From: Agromyces protaetiae
Lineage (GTDB): Bacteria > Actinomycetota > Actinomycetes > Actinomycetales > Microbacteriaceae
Direction of reading: 5' to 3'
DNA: 64,000 nt
Assembly: GCF_004135405.1 (NCBI RefSeq)
Contig: NZ_CP035491.1
Span: forward strand, 1,116,001 to 1,180,000
Part shown: positions 58,972 to 64,000 of the stretch, piece after piece
Numbering within the stretch: the first letter of the stretch is position 1
Layout of the letters: each line of letters begins with the position of its first letter
Program-made: the position numbers and the translations under genes
The notes under the pieces: generated by a model
What the model saw: the letters and a program-made list of their open reading frames with translations, nothing else
Databases searched by the model: none
Told to the model about the DNA's origin: nothing

Positions 58972-59819
58972 GCGCGGGCGAAGGCACGGCGCCCGTGGTC
59001 GGCGGAACCGTGGTCGCCGCCCCCGTGCTCGCGGCGCGCGGCGTCTCGTTCTCGCGTGAGGGTCGTTCCGTGCTCGCGGGCGTCGACCTCGACCTGCACG
59101 CGGGCGAGATCGTCGCGCTCGTCGGCCCGAACGGCGCCGGCAAGTCGACCCTCCTCGCGCTCCTCGCGGGCGACGAGGCGCCCGACGAGGGGCACGTCGA
59201 ACTCGGCGGACGCCCCCTCCGCGGAAGACACGCGGGCGAGCTCGCGCGCGAGCGCTCGGTGCTCCTCCAGCAGAACGCGCTCGCCTTCGGCTACCCCGTC
59301 GTCGAGGTCGTACGCATGGGTCGGGCGCCGTGGCGGCGCACGCCCGAGGCATCCGAAGACGACGCACTCGTGGCATCCGCGATGCGCGACGGCGACGTCG
59401 AAGCCTTCGCCTCGCGCTCGGCGACCGCCCTCTCGGGTGGGGAGACCGCACGCGTCGCCTTCGCGCGCTCGCGTGCGCAAGCGTGCCGGGTCGCGCTCCT
59501 CGACGAGCCGACGGCGAGTCTCGACATCCGCCATCAGGAGCGCGTGCTCTCGGTCATGCGCGCCCACGCCGACGGCGGCGGGGCGGCGGTCGTCGTCCTC
59601 CACGACCTCAACCTCGCGGCGGCGTACGCCGACCGCATCGCCCTGCTCGACGGCGGCCGCATCATTGCGGCCGATGCCCCCGACGTCGTGCTCACGAGCG
59701 AGCTCGTCTCGCGTGTCTACGGCCACCCCGTCGAGGTCGAACGCCTCGCCTCGGGCGCCCTCGTCGTCGTGCCCGTGCGCACGCACTCCCGACTGCTGGA
59801 AGGAACCCCGAATGCCTGA
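58968..59819 (+). CDS. hmuV: heme ABC transporter ATP-binding protein
   Basis: 283 residues. Walker A is GPNGAGKSTLL, the Q-loop is LLQQNALAFGYPV, the signature LSGGETARVAFAR (LSGGE), Walker B ALLDEPTASLD, and the H-loop VLHDLNLAAAYAD. It powers HmuU. The ATG overlaps the hmuU stop (ATGA), and its own stop lies 8 nt inside the next gene. It is about 20 residues longer at the N-terminus than typical HmuV. Confidence 0.95.
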   Translation: MSAGEGTAPVVGGTVVAAPVLAARGVSFSREGRSVLAGVDLDLHAGEIVALVGPNGAGKSTLLALLAGDEAPDEGHVELGGRPLRGRHAGELARERSVLLQQNALAFGYPVVEVVRMGRAPWRRTPEASEDDALVASAMRDGDVEAFASRSATALSGGETARVAFARSRAQACRVALLDEPTASLDIRHQERVLSVMRAHADGGGAAVVVLHDLNLAAAYADRIALLDGGRIIAADAPDVVLTSELVSRVYGHPVEVERLASGALVVVPVRTHSRLLEGTPNA

Positions 59820-61008
59820 CGCCGTCCGCATCCGCCTGCGTCGTACCGCGCTCGCCGCGGTCGCAGCAGCCGCCCTCGTCGCGGCACCGCTCGCGGCCGC
59901 TCCGGCGTTGGCCGCGGCATCCATCACCGTGACGAACGCGCAGGGGCAGGCGACCGCCGACCCCGACTACGCGACCGAGATGACGATCTCGGGCAGCGGA
60001 TTCCAGTCGATCCCGAAGGGGTTCGGCGGCGTCTACGTGCTGTTCGGGTGGGTCGAGAACCCGTCGAGCGGGTCGTGGCGGCCGAGCAACGGCGGGCAGA
60101 CGGGCAGCGACTACCGGTACGTGCCCGACTCGGAGTCGAAGGACAACCAGGGCTTCCAGCGGTTCGTGTCGTTCCCCGGAAGCGACACCGAGGCCGCGGC
60201 GCAGGCGATCATGTCGGCCGACGGGTCGTTCACGGTCGACATGGTCATCCCCGGTGCGACGTTCACGTCGCTCGACCGCAACGGCGAGCCGAGCGAGGTC
60301 GATTGCCGCGAAGAGACGTGCGGCATCATCACGATCGGCGCCCACGGCGTGAAGAACGCCAACAACGAGACGTTCACGCCGATCCGGTTCGCGGCTCCCG
60401 GGTCGGGGGAGGCGGCCGGAGGGGCTGCGGCGCCCGCGCCGGTCGCTGCGGCGCCCGGTGAGGTGCGGGTGGGCACGCGCCCCCAGACGGCCGAGGCGGG
60501 CAGCGCGCTCGCGTTCACGGGCAAGGGGTTCACGCCCGGCGAGCAGGTCGTCGCGGTGCTCGACGACGGCGTCGCCGCGGTCGGGCCGCTCACGGCGGGC
60601 GCCGGCGGCGAGGTCGCGGGCGTGCTGTCGCTGCCGAGCGACCTGCGCGCGGGCACGCACCTGCTCACGCTCGAGGGCGCCGCGTCGGGCGCGGTCGCCT
60701 CGGCGGATGTCACGACGACGGCCGCCGAAGGGCTCGTGACGGCGACACCCGCCGCGACCGAGGAGCAATGGCCCTACCTCGTGCTCGCGCTCGCGATCCT
60801 CGTCGCGGCGGCGCTCGTCGTCACGAGCGTCGTGACGGCGATCGTTCGCGCGGTCAAGCGCCGCAGGCGGCGCACGGCGACGGATGTCTCGGCCGCGGCC
60901 GCGGCGGCATCCACCGCGGTCCTGCCCGACCCGCCCGTCATCGGTTCTCGCGACGCCGATCCGACCGTGCCGTTCGAGGTGCTGACGACGGGTGGCGACC
61001 GCTCGTGA
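59812..61008 (+). CDS. membrane-anchored surface protein of the heme locus
   Basis: 398 residues. Residues 1-35 are a signal peptide; 36-200 is a beta-rich domain (ITVTNAQGQATADPDYATEM, DSESKDNQGFQRFVSFPG, DCREETCGIITIGAHGVKN with a likely disulfide). A Pro/Ala linker leads to an Ig-like module (220-305, GKGFTPGEQVVAVLDDG), then one helix (WPYLVLALAILVAAALVVTS), a basic stop-transfer KRRRRR and a cytoplasmic tail of about 45 residues. Such proteins accompany HmuTUV in many actinobacteria and are thought to pass heme across the envelope. The start overlaps hmuV by 8 nt, with GAAGGAA upstream. Confidence 0.85.
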   Translation: MPDAVRIRLRRTALAAVAAAALVAAPLAAAPALAAASITVTNAQGQATADPDYATEMTISGSGFQSIPKGFGGVYVLFGWVENPSSGSWRPSNGGQTGSDYRYVPDSESKDNQGFQRFVSFPGSDTEAAAQAIMSADGSFTVDMVIPGATFTSLDRNGEPSEVDCREETCGIITIGAHGVKNANNETFTPIRFAAPGSGEAAGGAAAPAPVAAAPGEVRVGTRPQTAEAGSALAFTGKGFTPGEQVVAVLDDGVAAVGPLTAGAGGEVAGVLSLPSDLRAGTHLLTLEGAASGAVASADVTTTAAEGLVTATPAATEEQWPYLVLALAILVAAALVVTSVVTAIVRAVKRRRRRTATDVSAAAAAASTAVLPDPPVIGSRDADPTVPFEVLTTGGDRS

Positions 61009-62254
61009 CCCGATCGCGGGTGATCGAGAGGCTCGCGGCGGGTGCGATCGCACTCGGGCTCGTGCTGGCGCCCGCCGGCGCGGCGTTCGCGGCCGACGAC
61101 GACGGAGCCGGTGCGGGCGGACTCGACATCGTCGTGACCGTGCCGTCGGCATCGCCCGAGACGGGTCGCACGATCACGAACGCGCAGCTGCGCTGGGGGC
61201 TCAACGGCGAAGCCGGCTCGGGAGCGTTCGCGGGCGGCTGCAACTTCTTGAGCGCGGGCAAGGCGGGCGACACGGGCGGCGCACGCGTCTGGACCGCCGC
61301 CGACGGCTTCTACCGGGCGTCCGAGGGGAGTGTGCGGGTCGAGAAGCCCGACGCCGCGGGCGAGTGGCGGCTCGCATCGTTCGAGAACCGCTGTCTCGAC
61401 GCGTCGGGGGCGCCCGTCTCGGCGGCGTCGTTCACGAGCACGACGGGCAACCAGGTCGTCATCGACGGCGGGGTCGGCACGTTCGACCCTGCGCGCGGTG
61501 CGCAGATCAGGTGGACGGGGTCGTTCACGGTCGTCTTCTACGGCGGCATGACGTACTGGAGCGCGTCGAACCCCGTGCTGAGTCTCGACGCGGCCGGCAA
61601 CGGGCAGCTGACGGCCACGGGCAGCGGGTACGCGACGAGCATGGAGGACATGTCGAAATGGGAGCCGATCGCTCCCCGCACGATCGTCCTCGCCGAGCTC
61701 CGCGGGGCGAGCATCGCCGACGGCGGCTTCGCGATCGTGCCCGAGTACCTCGGCGTGACGGCTCCGCCCGACAGCGGACAGGTCGTGCGCTCGACCGACA
61801 ACGCGGCGTGGTGGGGGTCGTTCCCCTCGTCGTTCGTGCAGTTCCAGAAGATCACGGGGCAGACGGGGTACTGGCTCACGACGGGGGTCAACGCGACCGC
61901 GCGAAGCCCGCGACCATGCTGTGGGTGAGCTATGACGCCGCGAACGCCATCGTGCCGCCCGCGCCTCCGTCGTCGGGGTCCGGCGGCGGATCGTCGATCA
62001 GCAACCCGCTCCGAACCCGACCGGCGTCCGCGACCGGAGCCGCGGTCCAGCAGGCGGCGCAGGTGCCGCTGCCCTCGACGGGCGAGTCCGCGACCGTGCT
62101 GCGGTCGAGCGACGCGCTCGTGCCGATCGGTGCCGGCGACGGGGCATCCGTCGTCCTGCCCATCGCGGGCGCGACGCTCGCGACCCTCGTGGCGGTGCTG
62201 TGCGCCCTGTATCTCGCGGGCGTGCCGATCGTGCCCTGGCGGCGCGCAGGCTGA
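61005..62254 (+). CDS. membrane-anchored HtaA-domain protein (one frameshift)
   Basis: 416 residues after restoring one G in the run at 61883-61887; the product then reads TTGGQRDRAKPATMLWVSYD, matching SSGGARDAAKPT in the next gene. A signal peptide (1-28) is followed by an HtaA domain (about 60-275): AQLRWGLNGEAGSGAFAGGC, GSFTVVFYGGMTYWSASNPV, and YATSMEDMSKWE. HtaA domains bind heme; in Corynebacterium the conserved ligands include a His in a GH pair, which here is GG, so coordination must differ. The C-terminus has LPSTGES (an LPxTG-like motif), a helix and WRRAG, so sortase anchoring is possible. GTG overlaps the previous stop. Confidence 0.88.
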
Positions 62255-62266
62255 GTGCCAAGTTAA

Positions 62267-62285
62267 TTAGGCAAGCCTTACCTAA
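62267..62285. promoter_or_regulatory. DtxR/IdeR iron box before the secreted HtaA protein
   Basis: TTAGGCAAGCCTTACCTAA: near-perfect 19-bp palindrome matching the DtxR consensus. It lies 42 bp before the GTG at 62328 and in an otherwise AT-rich patch. It suggests a second iron-controlled promoter inside the locus. Confidence 0.88.
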
Positions 62286-62327
62286 CTTAGATAGGGTGGC
62301 GTCAACCCCACCTGAAAGGAACCACAC

Positions 62328-63746
62328 GTGGACTCTGCAACATCGACGAAGGCCCCCCGCCTGCGTCGCCTCGCCGCGGTCGCTGCGGTCGCGGCACTCT
62401 CGCTCGGCGGCGCGCTCGTCGCGACCGCTCCCGCATCGGCGGCCGCCCAGGAGGGCGAACTCACCGGCGCGCAGCTTCGCTGGGGCTTCGCCAACGAAGC
62501 GAGCAGTGGCGCATACGCGGGCGGCTGCAACTTCCTGAGCGCGGGCGCGGCGGGCAACAGCGGCTCCGCGCGCCCCTGGACGCAGGCCGACGGCTTCTAC
62601 TCGGCGAGCGAAGGAAACGTCTCGATCGTCAAGCCCGACGCCACGGGCGCCCTCGTCGCACCGACCTGGGCCACCAAGTGCCTCGACGCCAACGGCAAGG
62701 CTGTCAACGTCGGCAGCCCCACGTCCAACACCGGCACCGAGGTCGTCATCGACGGCGGCACCGGCACGGTCGACGCCGACGGCAACGTCGAGATCGAGTG
62801 GGACGGTTCGTTCACGGTCGTCTTCTACGGCGGCTACACCTACTGGACGGCCACCGACCCCGTGCTCACGCTCGACGCCGAAGGCAACGGGCAGCTCACC
62901 GCGACCGCGGGCGGCTACGGCGCGAGCATGGAAGACCTCACCAAGTGGGAGGCGCTCACCCCCACCCAGATCGTCCTCGCCGACATCACAGGCGCGGCTG
63001 TCTCCGACACGGGCTTCACGGTCACGCCGGACTTCCTCGGCGTCTCGGTGAACGTCGTCGGGGGCACCCCGCAGGTCGCGAAGACGACGCAGAACGAGGC
63101 GTTCTGGGGTTCGTTCCCGCAGAGCTTCGTCGACTTCCAGCAGCTCACCGGGCAGTCGAGCTACTGGTACTCGTCGGGCGGCGCGCGCGATGCGGCCAAG
63201 CCCACGCGTCCGATCCACGTCGCCTACACGCTCGAGACCCCTCCGGTCACGCCCGAGAACCCGAACGAGCAGGAGATCGGCGTCGAGGTTCCCGTCGTCG
63301 ACGACCCCGCCACGGGTGAGTTCGGCTGGGCGTTCGCGAGCGCCACTCCCGTGAGCCTCGGCACCGCCGCCCAGCAGGGCGACGTCTTCCGCGCGACGGG
63401 CAAGCTCAACGACATCGTCGTGACCGACACCCGCACGGGCGGCAAGGCCGCGTACACGTGGAGCATCTCCGGCCAGGTCGGCGTCTTCGCCGACGGCGCG
63501 AAGACGTTCAGCGGCGAGTACCTCGGCTGGACGCCGGCCGTCTCGGGCGCCGGTGCCGGCGTGACCGCGGGCACCGTGGTGACCTCGAAGCAGCTCGGCG
63601 GCGCGGGTCTCGCGACCTCGTCGGTGCTCGCGACGAGCACCTCGGCGGGCAACGCGACGATCGGGGCCGACCTCGAGCTCGTCATCCCCAAGACGACCGC
63701 GCCGGGCGCCTACAAGACGAAGCTCACCGTCACGGCGCTGAGCTGA
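62328..63746 (+). CDS. secreted HtaA-domain protein with a C-terminal beta domain
   Basis: 472 residues. A signal peptide (1-40, ending ASA) is followed by an HtaA domain (about 45-290, AQLRWGFANEASSGAYAGGC, GSFTVVFYGGYTYWTATDP). A Pro/Glu linker then leads to a 140-residue beta-rich domain (FGWAFASATPVSLG, VTDTRTGGKAAYTWSISGQVG, FSGEYLGWTPAVS). There is no LPxTG or membrane helix, so it is probably secreted as a hemophore. The GTG has GAAAGGAA 7 nt upstream and its own iron box. It is followed by a terminator, so it is monocistronic. The His of classical HtaA heme ligands is absent here as well. Confidence 0.9.
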   Translation: MDSATSTKAPRLRRLAAVAAVAALSLGGALVATAPASAAAQEGELTGAQLRWGFANEASSGAYAGGCNFLSAGAAGNSGSARPWTQADGFYSASEGNVSIVKPDATGALVAPTWATKCLDANGKAVNVGSPTSNTGTEVVIDGGTGTVDADGNVEIEWDGSFTVVFYGGYTYWTATDPVLTLDAEGNGQLTATAGGYGASMEDLTKWEALTPTQIVLADITGAAVSDTGFTVTPDFLGVSVNVVGGTPQVAKTTQNEAFWGSFPQSFVDFQQLTGQSSYWYSSGGARDAAKPTRPIHVAYTLETPPVTPENPNEQEIGVEVPVVDDPATGEFGWAFASATPVSLGTAAQQGDVFRATGKLNDIVVTDTRTGGKAAYTWSISGQVGVFADGAKTFSGEYLGWTPAVSGAGAGVTAGTVVTSKQLGGAGLATSSVLATSTSAGNATIGADLELVIPKTTAPGAYKTKLTVTALS

Positions 63747-63751
63747 CCCGC

Positions 63752-63793
63752 TGCGCGGGCTCGGCGCATCCCGGATGCGCCGAGCCCGCGCAG
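63752..63793 (+). terminator. terminator after the secreted HtaA protein
   Basis: CTGCGCGGGCTCGGCGCATC and its complement form a perfect stem of about 20 bp with almost no loop, the longest in the window, followed by TTCCTGTT. Confidence 0.85.
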
Positions 63794-63823
63794 TTCCTGT
63801 TCCACACTCTCGAAAGCTCCGCA

Positions 63824-64000
63824 ATGCCCCGCCGCTCCTGGTCACGCCCCGTACTCGCCGCAGCCGTCACGCCCGTTGTCGCTGCGGCGCTCGCCGTTTC
63901 CGCGTTCGTCTCCCCGACCGCCGCAGTCGCCGAGTCGGCGGGTGCGCCGGGTGCGTCCGCTGTGCGCTCACCCGTCTCGCCCGTCTCGCACGTGACGACC
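63824..64000 (+). CDS. secreted protein, N-terminal part only
   Basis: 59 codons to the window edge. MPRRSWSRPV is a basic start, followed by a hydrophobic Ala/Val stretch and AFVSPTAAVAES, a standard signal peptide. The rest is Ala/Pro/Ser-rich. No domain can be recognised. It follows the HtaA terminator in the heme locus and may be another surface or heme protein. Ribosome-binding candidate GAAAG 9 nt before the ATG. Confidence 0.7.
   Translation, partial: MPRRSWSRPVLAAAVTPVVAAALAVSAFVSPTAAVAESAGAPGASAVRSPVSPVSHVTT

Overview
This is a very GC-rich chromosomal window from an actinobacterium, most likely a member of the Microbacteriaceae. I cannot name the genus. Supporting this are the frequent GTG starts, TANNNT -10 elements sitting 5-7 nt before start codons (leaderless transcripts), a DUF3151-purA pair, a menaquinone-type succinate dehydrogenase with a single cytochrome b subunit, and an HtaA/HmuTUV heme-uptake locus with DtxR/IdeR-type iron boxes. 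I saw no phage, integrase, transposase, CRISPR array, rRNA or tRNA.

Layout: 0-7 kb holds the 5' part of argG (cut by the window edge), a large VWA/prealbumin-like surface protein, DUF3151, purA and a small antitoxin-like protein. 7-14 kb holds a GNAT acetyltransferase, then two acetate-type sodium:solute symporter units on opposite strands. One of these is in an operon with a LytS/LytTR-type kinase-regulator pair, and three direct repeats with exact 21-bp spacing lie between the units. 14-19.5 kb has a marR-isochorismatase-MFS operon, lpd and an EamA exporter. 19.6-26 kb has a YtrA-type regulator with an ABC exporter, chorismate mutase, several small conserved hypotheticals, a VIT-like transporter and a NUDIX-GNAT fusion. 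26-42 kb is mostly housekeeping: alcohol dehydrogenase, purL, an acyl-CoA ligase, sdhCAB, pgi, transporters and apt. 41-47 kb has a LacI regulator facing a large secreted GH92 mannosidase with two chitin/cellulose-binding-type modules. 47-56.6 kb has purQ/purS, a heptad-repeat membrane protein, a three-gene tryptophan-to-kynurenine operon (kynA, amidohydrolase, kynU) with a divergent TetR gene, a VOC protein, a TMEM175-type channel and purC. 56.6-64 kb is an iron-controlled heme-uptake locus, hmuTUV followed by surface and secreted HtaA-domain proteins.

Many neighbours on one strand overlap as ATGA or GTGA, so operons are tightly coupled (kinase-regulator-symporter, sdhCAB, kynA-amidohydrolase-kynU, hmuTUV and its surface proteins, YtrA-ABC).

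Two points affect how the annotation should be read. First, six otherwise normal genes (surface protein, alcohol dehydrogenase, GH92, purQ, kynU, htaA) each carry one frameshift, and in every case adding one base to a G/C homopolymer restores the family sequence. These look like under-called homopolymers rather than pseudogenes, so each is annotated as a single CDS. Second, the amidohydrolase between kynA and kynU occupies the place where a kynurenine formamidase is needed, and it is the best candidate here for an undescribed function. The region also carries a strongly over-represented CGGATGYCTCG-like word, a 33-bp repeat that supplies the stop codons of two unrelated genes, and a pair of 56-bp inverted-repeat elements.
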